Source: DSOS01 sp035286585 (GTDB lineage: Bacteria > Chloroflexota > Anaerolineae > Anaerolineales > UBA4823). From it: 15,879 bases of DNA. How positions within the stretch are numbered: position 1 is the stretch's first letter; every line of letters begins with the position of its first letter. Location: NCBI GenBank assembly GCA_035286585.1, contig DATEDC010000101.1, forward strand, positions 1 to 15,879. Reading direction: 5' to 3'. Both the position numbers and the translations under genes were made by a program. Below are positions 1 to 8,204 of the stretch, piece by piece. The notes beneath the pieces were generated by a model. The model searched no databases, had not been told where the DNA came from, and was given only the letters and a program-made list of their open reading frames with translations.

Positions 1-1
1 C

Positions 2-751
2 AGATTAATTGAGATTTTCCCGGCGGCCCTATCCAACTCTCTGGTGTACTTTGACCTGTTCTTCCGCCAATTGGGACCCGTTACCGCGGGCATCTTGATC
101 CTTTACCTGTTTGGATTTCAGCGATCCTTGCTAATCTTTCAAAAACTGGGAAGCTGGAGTCTGGCGGCTATCGCAATCCTGGCCTTCATTATGTACGGCC
201 TGGTCTACGTGGAGGGACGCTACATCGCTGTATTCCTCATGCTGCTATGGGGGGACCTGCTGGTTAACCTGTCGTTGCCAAACTCCCAGGCCAACAAAAG
301 ATTGATTATCGTTTCCAGCCTGGTTATCATTCTCTGCCTGTTTGGCAGCCTGATCGCCTTTAATCTTGAGGGGTTTATTGGCTTAATTTCAAAACCTGCT
401 TCTTCCACCGCCGGGCAAGGCACGCCATCCCCGAGCTGGCCTGGGGAAGTGGCTGAGGAGCTGCTTCGCCTTGGCATCGAGCCGGGAGAACAAGTGGGGG
501 TGATTGGCTATGCCTTCGATTCGTATTGGGCCAGGCTGGCGCGCCTGAAGATCGTTGCCGAGATGTTCGGGTGGGAAGCAGATCCGTTCTACCTGGGTGC
601 TCCGGCGTTCCAGTCCGAGGTCATCCAGGCCTTTGCCAATACGGGCGCCAGCGCCATCGTCGCCGAGCGCGTCCCTCCCTTTGCCGATCTGGATGGATGG
701 CGCCGGGTTGGAAATACGAATTATTATATTTTGCTGATCCATAATGAATAG
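2..751 (+). CDS. Multi-span membrane glycosyltransferase, GT39/ArnT-like, C-terminal part
   Basis: The reading frame is open from base 2, so the gene begins left of the window; the GTG at 44 is internal. The visible part has several hydrophobic segments (roughly residues 10-40, 45-85 and 100-125 of the visible protein), then a soluble tail of about 110 residues rich in Gly/Glu. The stretch VEGRYIAVF after a membrane segment resembles the conserved Arg-Tyr region seen near the C-terminal end of the membrane part in polyprenyl-phosphate-sugar glycosyltransferases (GT39/GT83, ArnT-like). Such enzymes take a sugar from an undecaprenyl-phosphate donor on the outer face of the membrane. The N-terminal Asp-Glu catalytic loop is outside the window, so the family call rests on the C-terminal half only. 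The stop TAG (749-751) lies inside the start of the next gene, which points to translational coupling. A polymerase-type membrane protein is the main alternative. Confidence 0.6.
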   Translation, partial: RLIEIFPAALSNSLVYFDLFFRQLGPVTAGILILYLFGFQRSLLIFQKLGSWSLAAIAILAFIMYGLVYVEGRYIAVFLMLLWGDLLVNLSLPNSQANKRLIIVSSLVIILCLFGSLIAFNLEGFIGLISKPASSTAGQGTPSPSWPGEVAEELLRLGIEPGEQVGVIGYAFDSYWARLARLKIVAEMFGWEADPFYLGAPAFQSEVIQAFANTGASAIVAERVPPFADLDGWRRVGNTNYYILLIHNE

Positions 752-1679
752 CCAGCCAGCAACGCTATCCCAGGGCAGCTTCTCCCCGCGGCCGATCCTG
801 GATGACATCACCATAGTTATCCCAACTCTTGGCCGCTCCATCCTGGAGCAAAGCCTGTATTGGATAGCCAGCGGAAGCGCCTGGCCAGGGGGAGTGATCG
901 TGGTGGATCAGAGCCCGGGGTATGAGGTGGCGGGTTGGATCGAGCGATTGCAGGCTTTGGGTTTCGCTGCTCAACACGTTCTTTCTAAACAGCGTGGACG
1001 CGCCGCGGGAGTTAATCGCGGCCTGGAGCTCCTTCGTACCCGGTTCGTAGCCATCACGGATGACGACTGCTTTGTGGAGGCTGACTGGCTGCAAAACATG
1101 GTCAATTGCTTGCGGGAGCATCCGCAGGCAATTGTGACCGGACGGGTTGAGGCAGCCGGAGATGACATATTGTTCGTGGTGACCTCTCCTGTTGCGGCTA
1201 TCTACCCGCGACCGCGGCTGAAGTTCGACTCCATGTCAGGCGGGAACATGGGGACCTCACAAGAAGTCATCGAGCGGGTGGGGCTGTTTGACGAAGACCC
1301 ATGTTTAAGAACAGCGGAAGATGCTGAATGGTCTTACCGCGCCCTGCGCAAAGGCGTGCCCATCGTCTATGCGCCGGATGTACGTGTACGGCACCTGGGT
1401 TGGCGCGATCCGTCGAGAAGGGCTGAGCAGTATAGAGATTACGCCAGGAGTCATGGGGGATTTTACGGCAAGTATATCCGTAAAGGTGATTGGTTCATTC
1501 TTCTCCGAGTGCTGGTGCATCACTACCGGGCAGCGCGCAGGTGGGGGCGCGGAAAAGCCAGTGGGGATGCTGATTTAGCGATGTTAGGTAAAGCATATTT
1601 CACGGGTCTGCTGCCAGGAATCGTGGCTGGTTTTCGCAGCGACTTCCAGATGCCGGCTGTAAATATACGTTCGAGATGA
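744..1679 (+). CDS. Glycosyltransferase family 2 (GT-A fold)
   Basis: This 311-residue protein is a cytoplasmic GT2 enzyme that transfers a sugar from a nucleotide-sugar donor. The GT-A start strand is DITIVIPTLGR (residues 21-31), followed by VIVVDQS (51-57). The metal-binding DxD region is TDDDC (105-109). SGGNMG (165-170) and AEDAEW (191-196) match the acceptor-side and catalytic-base regions of GT2. There is no membrane segment of note. ATG 744 overlaps the upstream stop (ATGAATAG), and no Shine-Dalgarno is visible, which fits re-initiation. Its own stop overlaps the next start by 4 bases (ATGA). Donor and linkage cannot be read from the sequence. Confidence 0.9.
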   Translation: MNSQPATLSQGSFSPRPILDDITIVIPTLGRSILEQSLYWIASGSAWPGGVIVVDQSPGYEVAGWIERLQALGFAAQHVLSKQRGRAAGVNRGLELLRTRFVAITDDDCFVEADWLQNMVNCLREHPQAIVTGRVEAAGDDILFVVTSPVAAIYPRPRLKFDSMSGGNMGTSQEVIERVGLFDEDPCLRTAEDAEWSYRALRKGVPIVYAPDVRVRHLGWRDPSRRAEQYRDYARSHGGFYGKYIRKGDWFILLRVLVHHYRAARRWGRGKASGDADLAMLGKAYFTGLLPGIVAGFRSDFQMPAVNIRSR

Positions 1680-2620
1680 ATTCGAATGTCGTAAAGTACC
1701 AGTTTCAGAAACTCTATCGGCGCGTTGTTCAGGTCGTGGGAAGTCGATGGTATGTTGACCGTGACCCCGACTCCCGTAAGTGCATCTTGGTCGCCGGGAC
1801 TGCCAGGAGCGGGACCACCTGGTTGGCGGATCTGATCACATCCCAGCTTCCATGTCGGCTCATGTTCGAGCCTTTTCATCCCAAACTTGTGCCTGAATAT
1901 GCGGGTTTCAATTATTTTCAGTTCATGCCGCCTGGGCAGCAATGCGAAAAACTTTACGCCTTCGCCCAACGGGTGATAAGCGGGGATATTCGCAATCGCT
2001 GGATCGACCGTAAAAACGAGCAAATTTTTCCAAGATTCCGGCTGGTAAAGGAAATCCGGGCTAATCTATTATTGAAATGGCTGCACGATCATTTTCCAGA
2101 AGTTCCGATCCTATTTATCATCAGGCATCCATGTGCGGTGGTTTTATCTCGCATCGAATTGGGGTGGGCGACAGATACAGATATTGAGCCGTTATTGCAA
2201 CAGCCGGATCTGGTCGCACATTATCTGGATGACAAATTGGATTTGATCAGGAGTGTTACCCATCCCGAGGAGAAACACGCCATGATCTGGAGCATCTGCA
2301 ATCTTGTGCCGCTTGCCCAGTTTCGAGACAACGGAATGAGTCTGATCTATTACGAGCATCTCTGCACGCAAGCGGAGGTTGAACTGCCACGCTTGTTTGA
2401 ATCTATCCACCAGAACTACGATCAGTCGATAGCAGAGCGAATCATGGTGCCATCTTCGACAACCCGGCGAACGAGCGCAGTAATCACAGGTGAGGATAAA
2501 ATAGCTCGTTGGAAGAAAACGCTGACCACTGCGCAAATCGACAGAATATTGCGCGTGGTCGAATCATTTGGTCTGGCTCATCTGTATGGCGATTCTCTCT
2601 TGCCGCTGAATTCTTCTTGA
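1676..2620 (+). CDS. PAPS-dependent sulfotransferase family protein
   Basis: This 314-residue protein has both hallmarks of the P-loop-like sulfotransferases. The 5'-phosphosulfate loop is VAGTARSGTTWL (residues 39-50). The 3'-phosphate-binding region is FIIRHPCAVVLSR (147-159), with Arg150 and Ser158 in the usual R-x7-S spacing. The C-terminal part (ARWKKTLTTAQIDRI and following) also looks like the end of this superfamily. Such enzymes move sulfate from PAPS to a hydroxyl or amino group of a glycan or small molecule. Lying between a glycosyltransferase and a flippase, it most likely sulfates the glycan made here, before export; that is inference from context. It starts with a 4-base ATGA overlap and ends in TGATG with the flippase gene. 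It has no signal peptide, as expected for a cytoplasmic PAPS-using enzyme. Confidence 0.87.
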   Translation: MNSNVVKYQFQKLYRRVVQVVGSRWYVDRDPDSRKCILVAGTARSGTTWLADLITSQLPCRLMFEPFHPKLVPEYAGFNYFQFMPPGQQCEKLYAFAQRVISGDIRNRWIDRKNEQIFPRFRLVKEIRANLLLKWLHDHFPEVPILFIIRHPCAVVLSRIELGWATDTDIEPLLQQPDLVAHYLDDKLDLIRSVTHPEEKHAMIWSICNLVPLAQFRDNGMSLIYYEHLCTQAEVELPRLFESIHQNYDQSIAERIMVPSSTTRRTSAVITGEDKIARWKKTLTTAQIDRILRVVESFGLAHLYGDSLLPLNSS

Positions 2621-4110
2621 TGGACGAAAAAAACGGTTTACCTGAGCGACCGGCGCGTTTGGCTGGCAACGCGTTAATCTGGCAGGCCGTCCAGATGGGC
2701 GGCGTGAAGGCGATCTCTCTCCTGCGCATCCTGGTGCTGGCCCGCCTGCTTACACCGCTGGATTTTGGGCTTGTAGCCATTGGCACCACGGCGATGGGAT
2801 TCTTGCTCAACGTGACCAACTTTGGGATGATCCCTGCCCTTGTGCAGGGAGAGGAGACGGATGAAGACCAATACAATGCTGCCTGGACGATTGGCATAAC
2901 TCGTTCGCTGTTAATCGCCGCGGCTATGATCGCGGCTGCTCCTTTGATTGCCACCATTTTCGCCGAACCGCGAGCGGTCACGATCATCCGGATCGTGGCG
3001 CTCAACCCGGTCGTGGAGGCGATTTCCAGCATCAAGCTGGCGAGGCTGAACCGCAACCTGCTTTTCAAACCGCTATCCTTGCTTCGTTTAGCCGACGTAT
3101 CCGTGGATGCCGTCGTGTCGATCGCAGTAGCCATGCTCTTCGGAATTTGGGGGCTGGTTGCAGGCATGCTGGCTGGCACGGCTACGGCGGCGGTTGGGTC
3201 CTATTTCCTGGCTCCTCACCGTCCGAGACTGTTCTTCGAACGGGAAGCAGTTCGTCCTTTGATTCGATTCGGACGCTGGATCTTCATCACCAGCCTGATT
3301 GTGATGGTCGGAAGCTATGTCTTGCGCATCGTGATCTCGCGCCAGCTTGGCGCGGCCGGGCTGGGCCTGTATTTCCTGGCGGCGCAACTGGCTTTTCTGC
3401 CCGCAGAAGTGGCCGGCCAGATGGTGGGAAACGTGGCCTTCCCGCTCTATTCTCGCCTCCAGAACGATATCGCCCAGGCGACGCGCGTATTCCGGGCGAT
3501 ACTTACCAGCCTGGCAGCACTCCTGTTCCCAATCTGCGCCTTGATCATTGTCCTGGCGCCCAGTCTAACCAGGGACTTATTGGGACCAAACTGGGAAGGG
3601 ACACAACCAATCATCCAGGTCCTGGCTTTGGTGACCATGATTGGCATATTTGGTGAAGCTGTGGCGCCGGTGTTGAAAGGTTACGGACAGCCTTACCGGA
3701 TCACGTTGATCGAGTTGATTCAATCCACTATGATCATCAGTCTGGTCTGGATTTTGACTGAGCGGTTTGGCCTGGTTGGGGCGGCCTTGTCCTGGTTGCC
3801 TGCTGTTTCGTTGTCGCAGTTCTTGAGCGCTCACTTCATCCGCCAGATTTTACACCAGCCTTTTTCCGGGCTGCGGCGCCCGATTATGGCGGTGCTGGTT
3901 ATAACTGGGGTGAGCGCAGCCATCGCAGGTGCGGCTCATTTTCTCATTCCCGGCCTTGTCGGAGTTGCGTTGGGCGCGGCGCTGGCTGCACTGGCAGCCG
4001 GCGGTCTGCTGTGGATATCCGACCGCCGTTTCTCACTGGGCTTCATGCGCAACCTGGTCTGGGCCTTCCCCCAGATAGCCGCTTTCGTTGGCGTGCCATC
4101 GGTAGATTGA
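2620..4110 (+). CDS. Wzx-like polysaccharide/oligosaccharide flippase (MOP superfamily)
   Basis: This 496-residue, strongly hydrophobic protein has about 12-14 membrane segments, the size and make-up of Wzx/RfbX-type flippases. The early segment ARLLTPLDFGLVAI (residues 41-54) is the typical N-terminal signature of this family. Flippases move lipid-linked oligosaccharide units from the cytoplasmic to the outer face of the membrane. I chose ATG 2620, which shares one base with the upstream stop (TGATG). The longer open frame back to 2509 reads through the sulfotransferase gene and gives a non-hydrophobic, Cys- and Arg-rich lead, so it is unlikely. Its own stop again overlaps the next ATG by one base. 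Confidence 0.9.
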   Translation: MDEKNGLPERPARLAGNALIWQAVQMGGVKAISLLRILVLARLLTPLDFGLVAIGTTAMGFLLNVTNFGMIPALVQGEETDEDQYNAAWTIGITRSLLIAAAMIAAAPLIATIFAEPRAVTIIRIVALNPVVEAISSIKLARLNRNLLFKPLSLLRLADVSVDAVVSIAVAMLFGIWGLVAGMLAGTATAAVGSYFLAPHRPRLFFEREAVRPLIRFGRWIFITSLIVMVGSYVLRIVISRQLGAAGLGLYFLAAQLAFLPAEVAGQMVGNVAFPLYSRLQNDIAQATRVFRAILTSLAALLFPICALIIVLAPSLTRDLLGPNWEGTQPIIQVLALVTMIGIFGEAVAPVLKGYGQPYRITLIELIQSTMIISLVWILTERFGLVGAALSWLPAVSLSQFLSAHFIRQILHQPFSGLRRPIMAVLVITGVSAAIAGAAHFLIPGLVGVALGAALAALAAGGLLWISDRRFSLGFMRNLVWAFPQIAAFVGVPSVD

Positions 4111-4880
4111 TGGAGAAAATAAGGTCGCCGATGAGAGCACGACTCCGAAGTTTGTACCGGCGCTTGCTGCCGGTACCGGCGCGCCAGTGGCTGACCCGCA
4201 ATTTTCGCTATCCCTATGCTAATAAGATCGATCTCGGCGATCTCGGACGCACCCAACCTATCAGCCGGGTGTGGGGGTTGGACCGCGGGACGCCCGTGGA
4301 CCGTTACTATATCCACAATTTTCTCGCCTCCTGGTCTGCGGCCATCCGCGGCCACGTGTTAGAAATCGGAGAGGACACCTATACACGCCAGTATGGCGGG
4401 GAACGCGTGCAAAAGAGCGATATCTTGCACGTTGCCGAAGGCGCCCCAAACGCAACCATTATTGCGGATCTCACTCGAGCGGAACACATCCCGGCAGTGA
4501 CCTTCGATTGTATTATCTGCACCCAGACACTGCACTTGATTTACGAAGTGGATTTAGCCATTTTCACCCTCCGCCGTATTCTTAAGCCCGGCGGCGCTTT
4601 ACTGGCGACCATGCCGGGAATCTCGCAGATCAGCCGGTACGATATGGACAGGTGGGGTGATTATTGGCGCTTCACCAGCGCCTCTGCCAGGCGCTTGTTT
4701 GAGAAAAGTTTTGCCGCACGAGATATCCGGTTGCAGGTTTATGGGAATGTGCTGGCAGCCACCGCCTTTTTGCAGGGAATCGCCGCCCAGGAGCTATCCC
4801 AGGAGCATCTCGACGCCCGCGATCCGGACTATGAAGTTCTCATCGGGGTCAGGGCATACAGAGGAGGGTCTGTGCCTTGA
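4110..4880 (+). CDS. SAM-dependent methyltransferase, class I, divergent motif I
   Basis: This 256-residue protein has the layout of Methyltransf_11-type enzymes. VLEIG (83-87) stands at motif I, ATIIADL (115-121) at the acidic strand region, FDCIICTQTLHLIYEV (132-147) at motif II/post-II, and LRRILKPGGALLATMPG (154-170) at motif III. WGDYWRFTSASARRLF (182-197) resembles small methyltransferases found in polysaccharide loci. Motif I lacks the usual GxGxG: after VLEIG come Glu, Asp and Thr, so SAM binding may be altered. Probable role: O-methylation of a sugar or of the glycan terminus, inferred from context. ATG 4110 follows the TGATG overlap used upstream. ATG 4131, seven residues inside, has AAGG six bases before it and is a fair alternative start. 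Confidence 0.77.
   Translation: MEKIRSPMRARLRSLYRRLLPVPARQWLTRNFRYPYANKIDLGDLGRTQPISRVWGLDRGTPVDRYYIHNFLASWSAAIRGHVLEIGEDTYTRQYGGERVQKSDILHVAEGAPNATIIADLTRAEHIPAVTFDCIICTQTLHLIYEVDLAIFTLRRILKPGGALLATMPGISQISRYDMDRWGDYWRFTSASARRLFEKSFAARDIRLQVYGNVLAATAFLQGIAAQELSQEHLDARDPDYEVLIGVRAYRGGSVP
4861..4867 (+). promoter_or_regulatory. Strong ribosome binding site for the TTG start at 4877
   Basis: GAGGAGG lies inside the end of the methyltransferase gene, with GGAGG nine bases before TTG 4877. No ATG or GTG lies nearby in that frame, so this site decides the start. The TTG overlaps the upstream TGA by three bases. Confidence 0.7.
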
Positions 4881-5869
4881 AGATCCCCGGGCTCAAGACC
4901 CTGAAACTTTACAGCCGATGGCTCCGGAGTAGATTTTCCAGCCATGCTTTGATTTTGGGGTATCACCGGATTGCTGACGTGGCTCGAGACCCATATCGAT
5001 ATTGTGTCACCCCAGGGAATTTCGCCGAACAGCTCGAGGTGCTGAAGCGTAAAGCCGAGGTGATCAGCCTGGCGAAGCTGGTGGAGGGAATCCACGCCGG
5101 GCGGCTGCCTGAACGTGCGGTGGCGCTGACATTTGACGACGGGTATGTGGATGTCTATCAGCATGCCAGGGCGTTGCTCGAGACTTATATGCTACCGGCG
5201 ACTGTTTTTGTCGTCACCGGGAGCTTTGGCTGTCAGTATTGGTGGGATCGCCTCGAAGCTGCGCTCCTGGCACCAGTCACTCTACCCGGGCAGCATGCCT
5301 TAGACATCGCAGGTGCTCCGTTTGAATGGAGGTTGACCGAATGGCAGGAGAGCGATGACCGCCAGGCGAACAATGTTCGTGATAGAATGCTTCTGTCGAT
5401 ATATCGAAAACTATTGAACGCTGACCCCGGGGAGAGAGAAAAAGTTCTCCTTGAGATCGAATCTTGGGCAGGTGTTGGAGAATTGGAGAAAAAAGGGCAC
5501 CCCCGGGCTATGACCGGCGAGGAAGCGATCGAGCTTTCCGCAGGTGGGCTCATCGAGATCGGTTCACATACTGCATCGCACTTCCCACTTACCCGCTTGC
5601 TGCCTGCTGAACAGCGCCATGAAATAACGGAGAGCAAGTCTGCCCTGGAAAACCTTCTTGGCAGGAGCGTTTCCAGTTTTTCCTACCCCGATGGAGCATT
5701 TTCACGCGAGGTCGTTTCGCTGGTGCAGCAGGCTGGCTATCAGTGCGCCTGCATTAGTATAAACGATATAGTTCGACGCGGTAGCCATCGATTTCAACTG
5801 CCTCGTTTCTGGATCCCCGATTGGGATGGGGAGGCTTTCGAGCGCTGGCTGTGGAAGTGGGGTTGGTGA
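4877..5869 (+). CDS. Polysaccharide deacetylase (NodB/CE4 family)
   Basis: This 330-residue protein removes N- or O-acetyl groups from glycans. It carries LILGYHRI (25-32), the TFDDGY metal/base motif (85-90, Asp87 and Asp88), the GSHTASH zinc motif (229-235, His231 and His235) and FSYPDG (268-273). About 110 residues between the first two motifs, starting with WWDRLEAAL (122-130), are the long insert typical of the polysaccharide-locus subgroup. There is no signal peptide or clear membrane anchor, so it is likely cytoplasmic and acts on the lipid-linked unit. The TTG start has a strong Shine-Dalgarno and overlaps the upstream stop. All expected catalytic residues seem present. Confidence 0.9.
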   Translation: MKIPGLKTLKLYSRWLRSRFSSHALILGYHRIADVARDPYRYCVTPGNFAEQLEVLKRKAEVISLAKLVEGIHAGRLPERAVALTFDDGYVDVYQHARALLETYMLPATVFVVTGSFGCQYWWDRLEAALLAPVTLPGQHALDIAGAPFEWRLTEWQESDDRQANNVRDRMLLSIYRKLLNADPGEREKVLLEIESWAGVGELEKKGHPRAMTGEEAIELSAGGLIEIGSHTASHFPLTRLLPAEQRHEITESKSALENLLGRSVSSFSYPDGAFSREVVSLVQQAGYQCACISINDIVRRGSHRFQLPRFWIPDWDGEAFERWLWKWGW

Positions 5870-5913
5870 GATGCGTTTGGAAATGCGATATTGTTAAAAG
5901 CTACATCTGCACA

Positions 5914-6888
5914 GTGGAGAAGAAAGCACTCGTTTCGGTTATTATACCTTTCTACAATCCGCCCCCTCATTTCATGAGGCAGGCTATCGAAAGCGTGCTT
6001 CGTCAAACCTATCAGACCCTGGAACTTCTACTGATTGATGACGGGTCTGAAACAGAAAGTGTTGCTGTCGCAGCGGAGTATGCCGAAAAATTTCCAGCGC
6101 AGGTAAGCATCTACCACCACCCTGGTCGTCAGAATCGTGGCATTAGCGCTTCTCGCCAGCTCGGTATTCACCAGGCCCGAGGGAGATTCATCGCCTTCTT
6201 AGACGCCGATGACATCTGGCTTCCCAATAAGCTGGAGGAACAGGTTGCTCTGTTGGAAGAACATCCCGAAGTTGCTATGGTATACGGAAATACGCTATAC
6301 TGGTATAGTTGGACCGGTAAAGCGTCTGATCTCCAGCGTGATTATTTACCAAAGATAGGCAAACGATTGGATGGCGTGGTGCAACCGCCCAATCTCCTGC
6401 TCCTATACCTGTCGGGGAAAACCATCGTGCCGTGTCCCAGCAGCCTGCTTGTTCGCCGCCAGGCGTTGGAGGTCATTGGCGGATTCGAAGATGCCTTCCC
6501 AGGCATGTATGAAGACCAGGTCTTCTATGCCAAGATCAGCCTGGAAGCGCCTATTTATGTTTCAGAACGTTGCTGGGATCAATATCGCCAGCATCCCGAA
6601 TCGATAAGCGCATTGGCGGTAAGCAGCGGCGAGAAACAGTCAACGCGGCTGGAATACCTGGAGTGGCTTGAAAAGTACCTGACTAAGAAGGAGGGACTTG
6701 ATCCGGAAATCTGGCAGGCACTCAGGCGGGGGTTGTGGTTTAGCCGGGAACCCAATTTCCTCTTCCCCTCTGAACCTTGGAGGAAAGTAGTCTGGCGTTT
6801 GAAAAAGTGGCTGCTCAAAATCGAAGAATGGTTTTTGCCTGTTCCACTCCGCCGTAAGATCTGGTTACGAGGGCTCAAAACAGAATGA
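5914..6888 (+). CDS. Glycosyltransferase family 2 (WcaA-like)
   Basis: This 324-residue GT2 has VSVIIPFYN (7-15), LLLIDDGS (38-45), the DxD site FLDADDIW (95-102) and the catalytic region GMYEDQVFYAKI (197-208). It is expected to be cytoplasmic, using a nucleotide-sugar donor. The basic, Trp-rich end (WRKVVWRLKKWLLKIEEWF and onward) may lie on the membrane surface. The start is uncertain: GTG 5914 gives MEKKALVSVIIP, the usual GT2 beginning. GTG 5866 would overlap the upstream stop as GTGA, in the manner of the other genes, but adds a Cys-rich lead of 16 residues. Neither has a convincing Shine-Dalgarno. I prefer 5914. Confidence 0.88.
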   Translation: MEKKALVSVIIPFYNPPPHFMRQAIESVLRQTYQTLELLLIDDGSETESVAVAAEYAEKFPAQVSIYHHPGRQNRGISASRQLGIHQARGRFIAFLDADDIWLPNKLEEQVALLEEHPEVAMVYGNTLYWYSWTGKASDLQRDYLPKIGKRLDGVVQPPNLLLLYLSGKTIVPCPSSLLVRRQALEVIGGFEDAFPGMYEDQVFYAKISLEAPIYVSERCWDQYRQHPESISALAVSSGEKQSTRLEYLEWLEKYLTKKEGLDPEIWQALRRGLWFSREPNFLFPSEPWRKVVWRLKKWLLKIEEWFLPVPLRRKIWLRGLKTE

Positions 6889-6913
6889 TTTTACTCCGCC
6901 TGGTTTTCTCGTA

Positions 6914-8170
6914 ATGAATATCCTTTTCATTGTCCCCTATATGCCCAATCTGGTCCGGGTGCGCTCATTCAACCTGATTCGCCAGCTCGCCGAGCGCGGC
7001 AACCAGGTCACGGTCTGTACGTTGTGGACCGATGCGAACGAGCGAGTGGAGGGAGCTTCTCTTGAAAAGTATTTCGGTTTGGAACTGATCGCCGTCAGCC
7101 AATCTCGCTGGCGTTCATTGTGGAATTGTCTCCTGGCGCTGCCTTCAACGGTCCCCCTGCAGGCTGTCTTTTCCTGGCAGCCGGAACTGGCAGATAATAT
7201 AGAAGAACGATTGAAGTCCCAGGACGCCTTTAAATATGAGGTTGTCCACGTGGAGCACCTGCGTGGCGCGCAGTATGGGTTGTTTGTCAAGTCCCGTTTC
7301 CAACACGTTCCAGTTGTTTGGGATAGCGTGGATTGCATCAGCTATCTTTTCAAACAGGCTGCCCGACAAAGCCGGAGTTACTACGGTAAGTTGATGACAC
7401 GTTTGGATCTCTACCGGACACACCGCTATGAAGGCTGGTTAGCAGGTCAGTTCGATCGTGTGCTGTTTACCACCGCAGTGGATAGGCAAGCCCTGCTTGA
7501 TCTGGTCCCGGCGAATGTCAAGCCCTCTCCCATGGACGTCTTACCCAACGGCGTCGATTTCGAATATTTTAGCGCAGGGGAGGAGATCGAGCGCGATCCC
7601 ACAACGATCGTTTTCAGCGGTAAGATGGGTTACCACGCTAACGTCACGATGTTAATGTTTCTGGTCAGGGAGGTCATGCCGCTCGTTTGGGCTCAAAAGC
7701 CGGAGGTGAAACTGCTGGTCGTCGGGAAGGACCCCACTGCGAGAGTACGCTCCCTGGCTGAAAACCCGGCAATCACCGTCACCGGAACCGTTCCCGATAT
7801 GCGTCCTTATCTGCGCAAAGCGACGCTGGCGGTAGTACCCATGGTTTATGGAGCCGGATTCCAAAATAAAGTCGTCGAAGCCATGGCTTGCAGCACGCCG
7901 GTGGTAGCCACGCCGCGCGCGATCCTGGCGCTTAGCGCACAACCGGGTCGAGATTTATTAGTCGCTGAGAGGCCCGACGAAATTGCTGCGCAGATTTTAC
8001 AACTTGTCGATAACCCGGATTATCGGCGCCAGTTGGGCGAGAACGGGCGCAGGTACGTTCAGCAAAACCATAGTTGGTCTGGGGTTGCTGAGCAGTTGGA
8101 AGATGTGTACCGCAAGGCTATCCAGGCCCTATCTGAGCGGGGGAAATCAACTTTTCCGGATCGTGGGTAA
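6914..8170 (+). CDS. Glycosyltransferase family 4 (GT-B), exopolysaccharide-type sugar transferase
   Basis: This 418-residue GT-B enzyme starts with MNILFIVPYMPNLVRVRSFN. It shows LPNGVDFEYF (210-219), VFSGKMGYHANV (233-244), VVGKDP (269-274), VTGTVPDMRPYLRKA (289-303) and GAGFQNKVVEAMA (313-325, with Glu322 in the nucleotide-sugar site). As I remember it, this run matches the sugar transferases tied to PEP-CTERM/EpsH exosortase clusters (TIGR03087), where GxxxNKVxEAMA and VxDxRPYL are conserved. No exosortase is visible here, so I take only the GT4 call. It would transfer a sugar from NDP-sugar in the cytoplasm. No clear Shine-Dalgarno precedes ATG 6914, which stands 25 bases after the upstream stop. 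Confidence 0.88.
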   Translation: MNILFIVPYMPNLVRVRSFNLIRQLAERGNQVTVCTLWTDANERVEGASLEKYFGLELIAVSQSRWRSLWNCLLALPSTVPLQAVFSWQPELADNIEERLKSQDAFKYEVVHVEHLRGAQYGLFVKSRFQHVPVVWDSVDCISYLFKQAARQSRSYYGKLMTRLDLYRTHRYEGWLAGQFDRVLFTTAVDRQALLDLVPANVKPSPMDVLPNGVDFEYFSAGEEIERDPTTIVFSGKMGYHANVTMLMFLVREVMPLVWAQKPEVKLLVVGKDPTARVRSLAENPAITVTGTVPDMRPYLRKATLAVVPMVYGAGFQNKVVEAMACSTPVVATPRAILALSAQPGRDLLVAERPDEIAAQILQLVDNPDYRRQLGENGRRYVQQNHSWSGVAEQLEDVYRKAIQALSERGKSTFPDRG

Positions 8171-8204
8171 GCCGGGAAACTTGTTGGTCCACCAGGGGCT
8201 AGAG

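Noticed and set aside
1523..2023. Reverse-strand open frame of 166 codons
   Set aside because: It lies opposite the GT2/sulfotransferase genes, has no ribosome binding site or motif, and is a shadow of the forward codons.
2484..3179. Long reverse-strand open frame across the sulfotransferase/flippase junction
   Set aside because: It mirrors the hydrophobic flippase codons, has no recognisable motif, and the forward genes there are well supported.
4011..4109. Longer start for the methyltransferase at 4011
   Set aside because: It would overlap the flippase by 100 bases, and its lead is an out-of-frame reading of flippase codons. The TGATG junction favours 4110.
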